In this document: piece by piece, positions 32,343 to 42,949 of the stretch
How the letters are laid out: every line of letters begins with the position of its first letter
Position numbering within the stretch: the first letter of the stretch is position 1
Source of the DNA: Macrosoma leucophasiata
Lineage: Eukaryota > Arthropoda > Insecta > Lepidoptera > Hedylidae
Direction: 5' to 3'
Length of the DNA stretch: 64,000 nt
Assembly (NCBI GenBank): GCA_036365455.1
Contig: JAWQUS010000032.1
Location: forward strand, 15,880,001-15,944,000
Notes under the pieces: model-generated
What the model was told of the DNA's origin: nothing
The model's input: only the letters and a program-made list of their open reading frames with translations
Databases searched by the model: none
Made by a program: the position numbers and the translations under genes

Positions 32343-32485
32343 AAGGGGTACCCACACAGATATTAGCCTGTCAGTTAATAAAGGATCACAGACTGACACA
32401 ATCGTACAAAGAACCATGAGTCTGTGATCTCCTACGATTAACTTACAGGCTAATATCTGCCGGCGGACTGTTAATGTGTTCCCTT
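32343..32485. mobile_element. MITE with TA target duplication, 143 bp
   Basis: Ends AAGGGGTACCCACAC and (reversed) AAGGGAACACATTAAC, TA at 32341-32342 and 32486-32487. The arms share CAGATATTAGCCTGT and GATCACAGACT, so nearly the whole element folds back. Confidence 0.7.
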
Positions 32486-32869
32486 TATAAAAGCAAATCG
32501 ATTAAATTGCGATTCTATGACTTATATATACGAGAATCAGGAACCTGATTGACTGGGGCTGACTAGGTAGAAAGCCAACAGGTATGTAAAATGTTTCAGT
32601 AATAGCGTAACAAAAAAACAAAATGGCAGCTGTCGTACTTCACCGGGCAATTCGAGACCAAGGGCTCTCAGCCTTAATATTCAAGCAACTACCCTAGAGA
32701 GACCTGGGCAGCTGGGATATCTGGGGAGGGTAAGGTATATAAGATTAGAGGGTGCAACTTTCTATGTTGTGATATCTTTAAACGGTAGAGAAAGCTCTAC
32801 ATTTAGCGTAAAGCTAACGCAATGTATTTTCCTAGGTATAGGAATATTTTAAACGAATTTGACTGCTCT

Positions 32870-33048
32870 GCATCGCGGTAATCTTTGACCTCGCGCAACT
32901 CTCTGCGACTGTCGTTGTTTTAGTCGCGCTCTAGCTATGGCGGTGAGTGTACGCGTTCATTTCATCGTAAATATATTTACGTGAATCCATTGTTCCGACA
33001 GTTAAGTGTCTGTGACAATTTGTGATCGTGTGAAAGTGTTGTGTTAAA
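32870..33048 (+). promoter_or_regulatory. Candidate CpG-rich promoter/5' UTR of the exon at 33049
   Basis: A locally GC- and CpG-rich stretch without repeat similarity just upstream of the candidate exon. No TATA box is seen. An upstream ATG at 32937 opens a 15-codon frame (ATGGCGGTGAGT...TGA) and contains a donor-like GTGAGT, so transcripts may start or splice here. The extent is a guess. Confidence 0.35.
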
Positions 33049-33180
33049 ATGGCAAATTTGACGCTGAGATACCTGGATGAGTTGTCGTACGTGCTGAACA
33101 GTAGGAGGCATCTGGCCAGTCAGGCCAAGGCATCCTCTGTTGGTGACTTGCTGAATGCCGAAGAAGATAGATTTTCACCG
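33049..33180 (+). CDS. Probable first coding exon of an unidentified host gene (44 codons, splice donor)
   Basis: ATG at 33049 in good context (AAAATGG) opens a frame of exactly 44 codons, starting MANLTLRYLDELSYVL and ending NAEEDRFSP. It stops at CCG|GTATGT, a strong splice-donor match in phase 0. Codon use (many CTG, GCC, GTG) is unlike the surrounding AT-rich repeat DNA, and no repeat family overlaps it. The upstream ~170 bases are CpG-rich, as insect promoters and 5' UTRs often are. I do not recognise the protein: no signal peptide or domain is visible in 44 residues. The next exon was not found, so the intron probably extends beyond the window or holds exons too short to recognise. It could be a chance frame, but composition, start and donor together argue for a gene. 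Confidence 0.6.
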
Positions 33181-33953
33181 GTATGTGGGGTTCCTTACAT
33201 CGTGTAAGCAATAGTTAGTAAAACAAGCATGCGGATATGCATTTCACGCGTAAAACAAGTCGCCTCTCTCTGAATTCTTTATTTATCTTTATATGTACTT
33301 TACGGAAACTCACTGTTAATTTTGACGTCAAAATGAAAATGGCAGTTTTTTACGCATCGCAGAACAGGCAAAGGCTTTTGAAGCGTACAGCCTAGTATTT
33401 TAAAATAATGCAATTATAACGTAATAAACAGAGATTAATGATTACATTTTGTAACATTTAATTGGTTTTGTACATACTGCGTTAATATTTTTAATTTAAT
33501 AAGTAGGTTTATATTACAATCGTTAGCTGTTGTGTTTTTACAATTAAAAAAGCAAACAAGGCAGAGGTATAAGACCTTTTTCTTTAGTTCTGCCTCATTG
33601 TTCGAAGTTTTAGTGGTTTTAAAGTGATGAATGAAATGTTAATACCAGTATAATGCCACGACTGTGTCATTGACCATGTAATAAAGCGTTCTATGAACGT
33701 ATACAATTAAAAGGTGCTGTTGTTAGTACTCATTAATATCGAAGCCAAATTGGTCGCAAATATTAATTTTGGCATACCTACCTACCTACCTAAATTATTA
33801 TTTCAGATCTGATTACATTGGCTCAGCTTCAAATGATGGCCCCAGAAATGTATGGAACAGTATCATTCTCCCTTAGAACCTTCTCTCTCAAGTCAGAAGA
33901 AACAAATATTGTAGAGCTCTATGTAGAGTCATAAAAAGTTGGAGTGGCATGTG
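33181..33953 (+). other. Start of the probable first intron; no other feature
   Basis: AT-rich sequence after the GTATGT donor, with no reading frames and no repeats that I recognise apart from short A/T tracts. If the exon at 33049 is real, this is intron. Confidence 0.45.
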
Positions 33954-34265
33954 TTTTTTTTATGTAGCGAAGGTGGCAAACATTTATATTTACATCAACT
34001 TAACATCTATATCAAATGCATGCAGCATTTGATATAGATGTTAAGTTAGACACCCACATAAAGACCAGAGGTCAAAATCCAGATCCTTAGCCCCCCCCTG
34101 AGACCTAAGGTGTTATGTCTCTGTGATAGTTATTACGGGGCCATACATTACCATCTAACCGGAACACGATAGTGCTGACACTACTATTTGGCGGCAGATA
34201 GATTAGGTAATGCGGTGGTACCTACGCCCGCGAGCTCCTTCACTGGAGCTCTACCACCAGTAAAG
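33954..34265 (-). mobile_element. S1 family, type B, with an internal palindrome
   Basis: T-run to GAGCTCTACCACCAGTAAA. Near the 3' end a perfect 21-bp inverted repeat (CTTAACATCTATATCAAATG around ATGCA) replaces the normal CAGTTCACATTGATGTTAAG region. Confidence 0.8.
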
Positions 34266-34397
34266 TTACGTTCTTAAATACTATTTGGATGTCACCGACG
34301 CAAAATTGTTCGTGATAACGTTGAAATTTGATGTAAATTAAGCTAAACCGGGTTTTATTAAACTCAGTTCTCAGAGCGAATGGTGAAATCCGCAGTA

Positions 34398-34985
34398 AGC
34401 GAGACCACGGCAGCTGAAAAGCGACCGAAATGTCGGGTTGATATTAAATAAGGGGGCGTCCATAAATTACGTGAGATGTTTAAGGGGGCTCCCCCCTTGT
34501 CCAGGGTCGAGACAAATCTCATCCAATCTTACGTTGGAGACAGAAGGGGTTTTCACGCATTTTTTTTGCTAATTTTAATTTTGACCTATCTAGCTACCTA
34601 GATATTATTTTTTTAATCGAAATAGTTATGATTTAAGTAGGTATTCTATTGGTTAATCTTTATTACATTTATAGCAATCAGCAATATGAATTACTAATAA
34701 TTACTAAGTAGTATTAACTAGTTGTAAATAAAAGTACGAAGCAAATACCTATTTTTATCTTTTTCAATAAAAATCCAACGCGATTACATACGGTCCTACC
34801 CACATTTTGAAAAATCTCACGTGAGATTGGAGGCCAGGGGAGGTTTAATAAAATCTTACGACATATCACCGGGGGGGAGGGGATAACAGAAAATTTTTAA
34901 AAAAAAACCTCACGTAATTCATTGACGCCCCCTAATCATTCTAGTTTATGCGAGATAAATCCGAACACTAGTTTTATTTGAACTA
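34398..34985 (+). repeat. Dispersed repeat split by a MITE
   Basis: Left half GCGAGACCACGGCAGCTGAA to GGGTTGATATTAAATA, right half AATCATTCTAGTTTATGCGA to AGTTTTATTT; the MITE at 34451-34932 lies between. Confidence 0.6.
34451..34932. mobile_element. MITE with TA target duplication (GGGGGCGTC termini)
   Basis: 482 bp, ends AGGGGGCGTCCATAAATTAC and (reversed) GGGGGCGTCAATGAATTACG, each followed by GTGAG. TA at 34449-34450 and 34933-34934. The related repeat at 55907-56012 has the empty site AAATAATCATT. Fits Tc1/mariner-type target use; no transposase. Confidence 0.85.
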
Positions 34986-35308
34986 CGTAAGCAGTTGCTT
35001 CTAAGAACGTTTTCTTTGTACGTCTAAGTGGTTGGTTGGTTAAGTCACAAGAAATAGATAATGTAAGCAGAATTAAGGTTTTTACTTAGCCTCCATCGTT
35101 ATTTAAATCTAAATCGACGTATATTATTCCGGATCAGATAATACCTACCTTTATGCTGTTCTTTAACGATACGGAACGGTTTTTAACCTGAAGGTAGAGA
35201 TTCCTTCATGCGTATGGATCGACACAATGAACGCTTCATAGAATGGTGACTTTTTAATTGAGTAAATTTATGGCAACTTTAAAAATGTACTGTGAAAAAT
35301 AATAGTTA

Positions 35309-35405
35309 ACTTCACGCCTGTAATTTCGGAATCCGAGGCAGACGTAAATGCATTCATTCAAGCATACATGCAAACAGCCTTGATTCCGGTTACGTTTTCG
35401 CCCAG
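35309..35405 (-). repeat. S3 SINE, 3' fragment
   Basis: TTAACTTCACGCCTGTAATT to GGTTACGTTTTCGCCC; 5' truncated, minus strand. Confidence 0.7.
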
Positions 35406-35704
35406 GGGTGCTACCGCCTCTCTGGCAATTAGTGCGAGATTTTATTTACTCTTACACGAATTCGAGGAGCGTCATCTAGCGGTGAATCGATGACGCTCCT
35501 TCAATTCCATACAAATCTGCTTTTACTCTTATACGATCGAATTCACGTAAGAGTAAATAAAATCTCGCACTGATTACCAGATAGGCCAGGATAGCCATTT
35601 CTTTTCTTTAATCCGTATTATTATGAACTGCATGCTTGTTTAAATTTACCACAGATTTACATAATAGGGGTGTCATTGGTTATTATTTCGACAATATTTT
35701 TTTT

Positions 35705-35792
35705 GGGAGGTGTAACTGTACCGGGATATCTGGCGCCCCACACTCTCTGCCTACCCCGTTAGGGACCTGCCGTGAGGATACATACACACAAA
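35705..35792 (+). repeat. RTE-like LINE 3' end
   Basis: ACCGGGATATCTGGCGCC, CTACCCCGTTAGGGACCTG and GATACATACACAC match the last codons and tail of the fragment at 36835-37262. Confidence 0.6.
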
Positions 35793-35804
35793 TTTTGTTA
35801 GTCT

Positions 35805-35945
35805 GTCTAAGTGGTAAAGCGATAAAGCGGCTGGACTGGTATATATATCTTAAGGTCGCAGGTTGGATTTCTGTTCTCAAGTCAAATTTTTGTTTTCATT
35901 TTTTCTTTAATTTCTAAGTTCACTCGCGTGTTTTATTGCGATAAA
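35805..35945 (+). repeat. S2-like SINE fragment, diverged
   Basis: GCGGCTGGACTGG, GGTCGCAGGTTGGATTTCTG, CAAGTCAAATTTTTGTTTTC and GTGTTTTATTGCGATAAATA follow the S2 order (anticodon arm, B-box, tail). Confidence 0.55.
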
Positions 35946-36196
35946 TAAAATATGACGACTATCTACGTTTATTTTAAACTCGTACGCGCTAAGGAAGTCC
36001 CACCTTAAGGGGATCCGTATGAGTGCGTATCCATATTACACGAACACGGTTGAATACATTTGAATATTCCAACTTTTTAATGTGATGATAATGACCTCGG
36101 CAATGGACGCAATGCCATCGTCAGGTTAGATTTTTTACAATAAGACGGAAGAATAATGTCCAAAAATATTAAGAATTAGCTAACTAATACGGAATA

Positions 36197-36445
36197 CTAC
36201 TGTTGTGGTAGAGTTCTAGTGTAGAAGCTCTAGGGCGTAGGCCCCACCGCATAACCACAGTAAATAGTTTACAATCTATTTACTGTGGCATAACCTAATT
36301 TATCTGCCGCTAAATGGTAGTGTTCAGCATTATCGTGTTCCGGTTGGATGGTAATGTATGGCCCTGTAATAACTATCACAGAGACATAACACACCCCTGA
36401 GACCTTCTCAGGGGTGGCAACGCATCTGCATTTTGATCTCTGATC
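36197..36445 (+). mobile_element. S1 family, type B, 3' truncated, with a micro-insertion
   Basis: ACTGTTGTGGTAGAGTTCTA to CATTTTGATCTCTGATC. At 36248-36294 the normal GCATTACC is present twice (GCATAACC) around a 31-bp palindromic insert. Confidence 0.75.
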
Positions 36446-36467
36446 GAATAAAAACGAAAACTAGTTT

Positions 36468-38280
36468 TATTTATTTATTTATTTATACTTAAATGCACAT
36501 GAGAAGTACATATGGCGGACTTAATGCCCCTAGGCATTATCTCCTAGTCAACCAGTGAGTAGAGCACAAAGTCAACGAAGAGGTGCAGGAATATTAAATA
36601 ACTCAATACAATTTGAAACTGGAAAGATGAATAAATTTAACACTGGCGAATATATATGAGGGACATAAATACGTAAAGTATCTACATACCTATATATAAA
36701 CATATGTAAAATAATATTACTTCTTATTATTATACATACAATACATAGAACTAAATAGACATATAAAAAAAAAGAATATATAGGATATAGAATGCACACA
36801 TAAATATATGTATATATATATATATATATAAATAAGTGATACACCGCAGAGCTTTGCGCAAGATCTGCGGTGTATCACTCACCGATCGCGTTCGTAATGA
36901 AGATGTAAGAAAGAGACTTTGTGTGAATGATAGTATCGGTGTAAAAATGAAAAAAGGCATGCTCCGATGGTTCGGGCATATAGAAAGAATGTCGAATGAG
37001 CGAATGACTAAACAGATATACAATGCGAATGTGGATGGTTGCAGAGGCCCAGGAAGACCAAGACTGACCTACCATGACCAAATAGGTCGAGTTTTGTCTG
37101 ATGGTGGGTTCAAAAGTCTTAGGAATCGGCGTGCATGTATGAAGAGAATGATGAAGGTAGACGAGGCACGAGAGGTTTGTCAGAACCGGGATATCTGGCG
37201 CTCTACACTCTCTGCCTACCCCGTTAGGGACCTGGCGTGAAGATACATACATACATACATATATAAATACAAATAAATACATCGTATAAGTACATGTATA
37301 CAAATTGGTATTAAAGTTACAACATGACCATGATTTACAAAGCAGGTTTAAGAAAATGACAGCGAATCATAGATTTTAATGCAATTTTACTCCGAGCTCT
37401 TCTTATGTCAACGGGAAGCCTGTTCCAGAGTTTTATAGCTGTAATAGCGAAGGAGTTGGACATAAAACCAGTGCGGTGAAGCGGGATATCAAGAGTAAGG
37501 TTATCAAAGGAGCGAAGGTTCAGATTGTGAGAATCACCCAGAAATTTGAATTTATGCTTAAGATAATCGGGAGAACATGGATCGTTAATGATTGCGAAAA
37601 GTTGGCAGAGGATCCGAACGGATCGTCTCTGACGAATGGAAAGCCATTTAAGCTTAGAACGAAAGTGAGAAATATGGTCAAACTTGCGAAGACCATATAT
37701 GAAACGAATGCAGTTGTTTAGAATGCGATCCAATTTGTTTAATTGTTCTTGAGAGATATCTGTGTAACAAACATCAGCATAATCGATGAGTGGAAAGATA
37801 AGAGATTGGACAAGAAGGGTCTTTGTCTGACAAGGTAAAAAGTTCTTGAGCCTATAGAGAGGGCGCAATGTGGCAGTGGAGTAATATGCGTATTCCAAGT
37901 CATAGAAGAGTCGATATGCACACCTAAGTCCTTAACGTTTTGTGAGAATGGAATAATCATATTGTTCAAAACTATAGGTGACAAATCAGATAAATTTACA
38001 TGCTTAGTGTTATACATACTGCCTATAATGATGGACTGACATTTAACAGGGTTGACAAGAATTCCGAAATTACGCGACAGATTAGATAATGTTTCAAGAT
38101 TTTTATTTAAAATGGAAATAGCATTATTAAGATTGTTAAGGTCTGCATGAACATAAAGTTGGAGATCGTCCGCATACAAATGATAAGAACAGGTGAAGTG
38201 GAAAGTACGCAAATTAATAAATAAAGAAAACAATAAAGGATTCCGCCTTTTGTTTTGTATAGATAGGTATTTAAAACTAT
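36468..38280 (-). pseudogene. CR1/L2-like LINE: reverse transcriptase C-terminal half and 3' UTR, interrupted
   Basis: The minus strand begins in the palm (TCSYHLYADDLQLYVHADLN) and continues NFGILVNPVKCQSIIIGSMY and VKDLGVHIDSSMTWNTHI; after a frameshift near 37880 it reads TATLRPLYRLKNFLPCQTK, PLIDYADVCYTDISQEQLNK and LWNRLPVDIRRARSK, ending FLKPAL-stop at 37335. The 3' UTR runs to GGCATTAAGTCCGCCAT-type sequence and a (TAAA)n tail near 36468-36480, with an RTE-like fragment inserted at 36835-37262. Truncated at its 5' end near 38280. Same family as 21757-23941 and 62310-62800. Confidence 0.8.
36835..37262 (+). mobile_element. RTE-like LINE 3' fragment with snap-back 5' end, inserted in a LINE 3' UTR
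   Basis: The plus frame reads RALRKICGVSLTDRVRNEDV, MLRWFGHIERM, GPGRPRLTYHDQIGRVL and DEAREVCQNRDIWRSTLS, the C-terminus of an insect endonuclease-reverse transcriptase, ending VRDLA-stop then (ATAC)n. The 5' junction is a perfect 16-bp inverted repeat (36835-36850 and 36864-36879, 13-base loop): the right arm is normal coding sequence and the left arm its reverse complement. About 10 bp of TATATAAATA flank both sides, a probable target duplication. It splits the 3' UTR of the minus-strand LINE at 36468-38280. Confidence 0.8.
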
Positions 38281-38329
38281 AAGTGACGGGTGCATAATAT
38301 ACCTACGTGATTAGCAATTAGGTAACCGT

Positions 38330-39020
38330 ATTGATTTTCGCAACACACACTGTTCAAAGACCTTCTTGGCCAGTGTGTGTTGCCAGTGATGACATACGGA
38401 ACCGAAACGTGGTCGCTCACTATGGCACACCGCGGACACTCCGCCAAAATTCCATACAAACGATTAATTTGGTCTCTATTACACAGACATCAATCGGTGA
38501 CGTGTATTTACACGTGCACCTGTGTGTGTAGCACGTACAAAATACCAACGGTCGCCCATAAGAGGGGAGGAGGTTGGGTGATGAGGGGAAATCGAGCGGG
38601 ACGTCGATGTGTCCATTCTATACGTAGTATTATTACATATTCTCTGACTATGGGCCTCTTAAGAAGGCTCAAGGTCACTCAGAGAGCAATGGAGAGGACT
38701 ATGCTCGGAGTTTCTCTGCGAGATCGAATCAGAATGAGGTGATCCGCATGAGAACTAAAGTAACCGACATAGCCCACCGAATAGCGAAACAAGTGGCGGT
38801 GGGCGGGGCACATAACTCGCAGAACTGACGGCCGTTGGGGCAAGAGAGTTTTAGAGTGGCGACCGCATACCGGAAGACGAGTGGACCGACGACCTGGTGA
38901 AGGTCGCGGGCCATCGTTGGATGAGGGCGGCCCAGGACCGTTCGTTGTGGCAATTTTTGGAGGAGGCCTTTGTCTAGCAACGTTGGCTGAAATGATGACG
39001 ATCATCATCATCAATGATTG
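38330..39020 (+). pseudogene. RTE-like LINE C-terminal remnant, split by an M7 element
   Basis: Plus strand reads LPVMTYGTETWSLTM up to 38425 and, after the M7 insertion, GLLRRLKVTQRAMERTMLGV, SLRDRIRMR, then through frameshifts VTDIAHRIAK, GRW...VLEWRP and a (TGATGA)-rich tail at 38990-39020. The 5' end is inverted: GCAACACACACTGTTCAAAG at 38340 is the reverse complement of the expected upstream coding sequence, with 13-bp arms at 38340-38352 and 38371-38383. Confidence 0.75.
38426..38646 (+). mobile_element. M7 element, copy 3, inside an RTE-like LINE, 7-bp target duplication
   Basis: 221 bp, CACACCGCGG to ATATTCTCTG, flanked by ACTATGG at 38419-38425 and 38647-38653. Removing it and one ACTATGG restores the LINE reading ETWSLTMGLLRRL, so both ends and the duplication are certain here. 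Inner sequence has an imperfect palindrome around GTGTATTTACACGTGCAC. Confidence 0.93.
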
Positions 39021-39332
39021 ATTTTTTTTAAGGTTAAAAGTGTTGAAACGTGACTTGAATTGAAGACATATTGCAGTCTTGGTTTCACCTTCCGAAAATG
39101 ATGTTATACAGTTTCACATACGAATATATTTATAGCAATCGTAATGTTATGTAGAAACTGAATGTATTTATAACGATAGATAGCTTTAAAACTAGTTACA
39201 GCTATAAAACATGACTACGTAATACGTTATCTTTTAGGTATAGAAGAAATATCCGGTAGATCACGTTGGTTTATAAGGAGTTTAATTTGCGATGGTTTCG
39301 AATCACCGGCAACTTCTTCGGTGGTACCTATA

Positions 39333-39811
39333 AAATTCGATTTACAACAGACGAGCGAATGCTCATTCTATTCCCACTGCATACCAATATCACATTTCTT
39401 GGTGTAAACAGGCGTCGAGGATTATTTCGTTGTTCTTTGTGTGTTCGCAAAGATTCTATGAAATATTTAAGAATGTTCGCTCGATATCTACGTAAACGGC
39501 ATTAGAGCGCGCGAACAGTTGCTTCTCGTAGCAGTTCGTTCTCTTGCGTGTTCGGAGGTGCTCGCGCCCCTGAGCGGTCTTTTCAAAGCGTTCTTGTTAC
39601 CGATTGTATACACATCTTATCGATTAAATTATGGATTGATCTAAAGAAAAACGTTTATTAGCGATAGAAGTCAACAAAAATTGAACACGAATGAGCAAAG
39701 AACATTCGTTCAGATGATCTAGCATTTGTTTACACACTTTACACTAAAAGATTTATCAAAGAAGGAATGCTCTTGTCCTAGCTCTAGTGTGTTCGTTTGA
39801 TGTAAATCGAC
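39333..39811. mobile_element. Possible fold-back MITE, diverged
   Basis: Left ATTCGATTTACAACAGACGA and the right end reversed, GGTCGATTTACATCAAACGA, match; further in GTGTAAACA...GTTCTTTG...TTCG occurs in both arms. Arms differ at many places, so it is old or partly chance. Confidence 0.45.
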
Positions 39812-40045
39812 CTTAATACGCACGTGCTCTGACTTAGCTTACGCTACTTTTTATAGATTAGAGCCTATTTCTGTTATTACGAATACCTAAGTGTTACAAT
39901 TATAAGAGTTATTGCTATAAACCGAACTGGTGCAACGGAGATAACGCTCTACGAAGTTTTCGACTTCGCCTGTCAATTGTCTCTTTCCTAAACTCGATGT
40001 GTAATATTTCTACGGGTACCGTAATCATTTACTAACTAGTTAATA

Positions 40046-40352
40046 TTTTAATGGTGGTTAAGCTCCAGTGACTCAGCACACACAGACAGACAGCTCGCGG
40101 GCGTAGGCACCGCCGCATTACCTAATATACTTGCCGCTAAGTGGTAGTGTTCAGCACTATCGTGTTCCGGTCAGGTGGTAATGTACGGCCCTGTAATTGT
40201 CGGCACAGAGGCATAACACATTCGGCCTCAGGAGTAGTAACGCATCTGCATTTTGACCTTGGTCTTTATGTGGGTGGCTATAGGCTGCAGTCACTTAACA
40301 TCACCGTGAACTGCATAGCATGCTTGTTTGCCACATCCATTACATAAAAAAA
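40046..40352 (+). mobile_element. S1 family, type A, with a small insertion
   Basis: TTTTAATGGTGGTTAAGCTC to TTACATAAAAAAA, with extra CACACACAGACAGACAG after the first hairpin arm. Confidence 0.8.
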
Positions 40353-40628
40353 GGTTATATTTAAATCAAAGCATAAAAAAATACTAACCTAAATCATTTT
40401 CACGGTAATTTTACCAGTTCTGTAATGTAGGTCCCAGTAATAAGAAATACTTCTTGCCGTCCTTCAGAGCTTTTATAAAAACACGAATGTCGGGAGCACT
40501 GAAGTGTGAAATCAAGCTTGAGTTTGATATTCGATACCTCTGAGATTTTATTTTCGATATTATTTTATAGCGTAGCAACTACTCTCCTCTTTATTCACTC
40601 ATCCGGGTTTTGAATTACTGAGTTATTT

Positions 40629-40742
40629 TGTGAGACTATCTCGTTGGCCCAGTGGTTGTAATAGCGATGTTGAGAGTGAGATACAGGTTCGATAGTCAGT
40701 TCGGTAAAAGCTTTATTAGGTTTTATCTCACTCGGCGTGCAT
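40629..40742 (+). repeat. tRNA-like SINE head, degraded
   Basis: TTGGCCCAGTGGTTGTAA is A-box-like and GATACAGGTTCGATAGTC is B-box-like at tRNA-like spacing. It abuts the CR1-like LINE end at 40743. Confidence 0.4.
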
Positions 40743-41440
40743 GTTTTTTTTTATGTCATTAAGTTGACAGACAAGCAGACGGGCCATCTGATGGAAAGTG
40801 GTCACCGTCACCTATGAACATTTGCAACACCAGTGGAGTTGCCAACGCGCTGCCAGCCCTGAAGGTCTCTTTTGACGCCATTTTTGAAGAACTGTCATAT
40901 TGTAGCACCGAGGGAACACCTCAGAGGGAAGTTCGTTCCACGATTTACACGTTCTGGGCAGAAACGAACGAGAAAACCGCACCGTTGAGCACTGCCAAGT
41001 CTCCAGCCGGTGAGGGTGAAACTTCTCTCTTCGGCGGGTAGTATGGTGAAGGAATAGAGACGGTGGCAGCATGTCGAACAGTTCGACAGAGCATTCACCA
41101 TTGTAGAGACGCACATAACACGCACAGACTCCCAATGTCTCGGCGCAGGCTCAGATGTTCGAGCCTGTCTGTTAGTCCTGGATCGGTAACAAGTAACAAT
41201 ACGAACAGCGCGTCTTTGTAGGGAGTCAAGTGGACCAAGCAGGTATTTGGGGGCTCCCGCCCAAATGAGAGCAGTATTCCAGATAGGCTGTACTTGGGCC
41301 CTTGTATGAATAGAAATTATAAATGATCCCATCATCACATATTGACATGGTTACGATGGGACCAACTGTGAGGCAGACCCTTTCAAACAAAACCAAAATT
41401 ATCCAAATCGGTACAGGCGTTTTTGAATCGGGGAACATAC
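40743..41440 (-). pseudogene. CR1-like LINE C-terminal remnant with 3' UTR and poly(A)
   Basis: The minus strand across frameshifts reads YLEYCSHL, APKYLLGPLDSLQRRAVRIV, YNGECSVELFDMLPPS, RREKFHPHRLETWQCSTVRF and SRSFLPRTCKSWNELPSEVF, the usual end of CR1-group LINEs of Lepidoptera. The 3' UTR contains CATAGGTGACGGTGACCACT and TTGTCTGTCAACTTAATGAC, then A8. The UTR aligns to the 3' end of the S1 family. Confidence 0.75.
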
Positions 41441-41502
41441 ATAAAAAAAAGATCCGGACGAATTGAGAACCTCCTCCTTTTTTTGAAGTCGGTTAAAAAT
41501 GA
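41340..41502 (-). repeat. Dispersed AACCGACTTC-type element
   Basis: On the minus strand AACCGACTTCAAAAAAAGGA, CTCAATTCGTCCGGATC, ATTCAAAAACGCCTGTACCG and GGTCTGCCTCACAGTTGG. Overlaps the end of the CR1-like remnant, which it interrupts. Confidence 0.45.
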
Positions 41503-42122
41503 TCATTATGACATATAGTATTAGGGAATACAAAATAAGTACATAGGTTGAAAAATCTTAAGGGATCTCGATATCCATGAAAAAAACTTAAAAACGCACC
41601 TTGCCAATGTCAAAAAACCTTTTAGCACACAAGAATACAGCAGCACATAATAAATTACACTCAAATCACCATGATTCGTTCTCGATTTTTATTCGTGTAC
41701 AAAACAACATTGGAAAGTGAACATCTGCCGTCAAAAAAACCATTTCAACGTTATTGTGCCGCTCGAGCGACGTACTTTGTGCCATGAAAGTATAATGGTG
41801 TGGAGATAGTCGGTTAACAGATGTTGGATGTATTGCCTTTGAGATTTTTTCATATGGTTCGTGTTTAAGGCCGAATTTGAAGAATTATCTGCGTTACCTT
41901 TTTTTATTTTCTTCTCACATTGATGATAAGTAGCCTTACCATACGTGCCGGTTTGACCGGGATAGTCCGTTTGAGATCCCTGTCCCGGCGTCTCGGTCAA
42001 ACTTGAACAGCACCGACACCCCAACCCCAAATTTGAAAAACACAAATTAAGCGAAAAGCAAAATGAAAATGAGCCTCTTTCTCTTCTGCGTCCCGGTTTG
42101 GCTCTTCGTAATTATGGTAAGC
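41503..42122. other. No gene seen
   Basis: The minus frame at 41731-42045 is open for 104 codons with no recognisable motif; probably repeat-derived or chance. Confidence 0.35.
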
Positions 42123-42340
42123 CTAATGATAAGTGATGACTGCAGCCTATAGACACCTACACAAAAACCAGATGTCAAAATGCAGATGCGATGCTCTGAG
42201 ACCTAAGTCGTTATGTCTCTGTTATTACGGGGCCATGTATTACCATTTAGCCGGAACTCGGTAGTGCTGAACACTACCATTAGGTAGTGCGGTGGTGCCT
42301 ACGCCCTCAAGTTTCTGCACTGCGACTCTGCCACCAGTAA
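42123..42340 (-). mobile_element. S1 family, type B, diverged, minus strand
   Basis: GATAAGTGATGACTGCAGCC to CTCTGCCACCAGTAA, with several deletions; the 3' end is missing. Confidence 0.7.
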
Positions 42341-42439
42341 TTTTTTAGGTATTGGTTTTTTACGTAAACGTTTTTCGACTGAACTGATAATGATGATGCT
42401 CTTAGCGCGCTCGCGAGCAACATTCATTGGCATAAAACT

Positions 42440-42935
42440 ATTTTTAAGGATCTATCTTCGGAGGCCCTACCGTCCATCAAATACATAGTTCATCATATCA
42501 GCCACAGGACGTCCACTGCTGAACATAGGCCTTCCCCTAATGACCTCCATGCCGACCGATCGGAAGCGACGTGCAACCAGCGGGTATCTGCAGCCTTGAC
42601 TAGGTCGTCGGTCCATCTTGCAGGTGGACGCCCCACGCTGCGCTTGCCGATACGTGGTCTCCACTCGAGAACCTTTCTTCGGTTCTCCGAGCTATGTCCC
42701 TGCCCATTGTCACTTCAGCTTGGAGATCTGCTTGGCTATGTCAGCGACTTTCGTTCGCCTACGGATTTCTTCATTTCTGATTCGATCCAGTAGGGAAACG
42801 CCGAGCATAGTCCTCTCCATTGGCCTCTGAGTGACTTGGAGCTTTCGTACGAGACCCATAGTGAGAGATCACGTCTCGGCACCGTAGGTCATCACCGGTA
42901 AAACGCACTGGTTAAAGACTTTCGTCTTACATACA
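42440..42935 (-). pseudogene. RTE-like LINE C-terminal remnant
   Basis: The minus strand, across frameshifts, reads QCVLPVMTYG, TWSLTMGLVRKLQVTQRPM, ERTMLGVSLLDRIRNEEIRR and RTKVADIAKQISKLKWQWAG, then TTYRQAQRGASTCKMDRRP. Clearly the same family as 38330-39020, without the M7 insertion. Confidence 0.75.
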
Positions 42936-42949
42936 TAGTTGCGTCACGC

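Noticed and set aside
36572..37023. Two minus frames rich in Y and I (90 codons each)
   Set aside because: They read AT microsatellite and the antisense of the RTE-like fragment.
41731..42045. 104-codon minus frame
   Set aside because: No motif, no neighbour context, low-bias composition; probably chance or repeat-derived.
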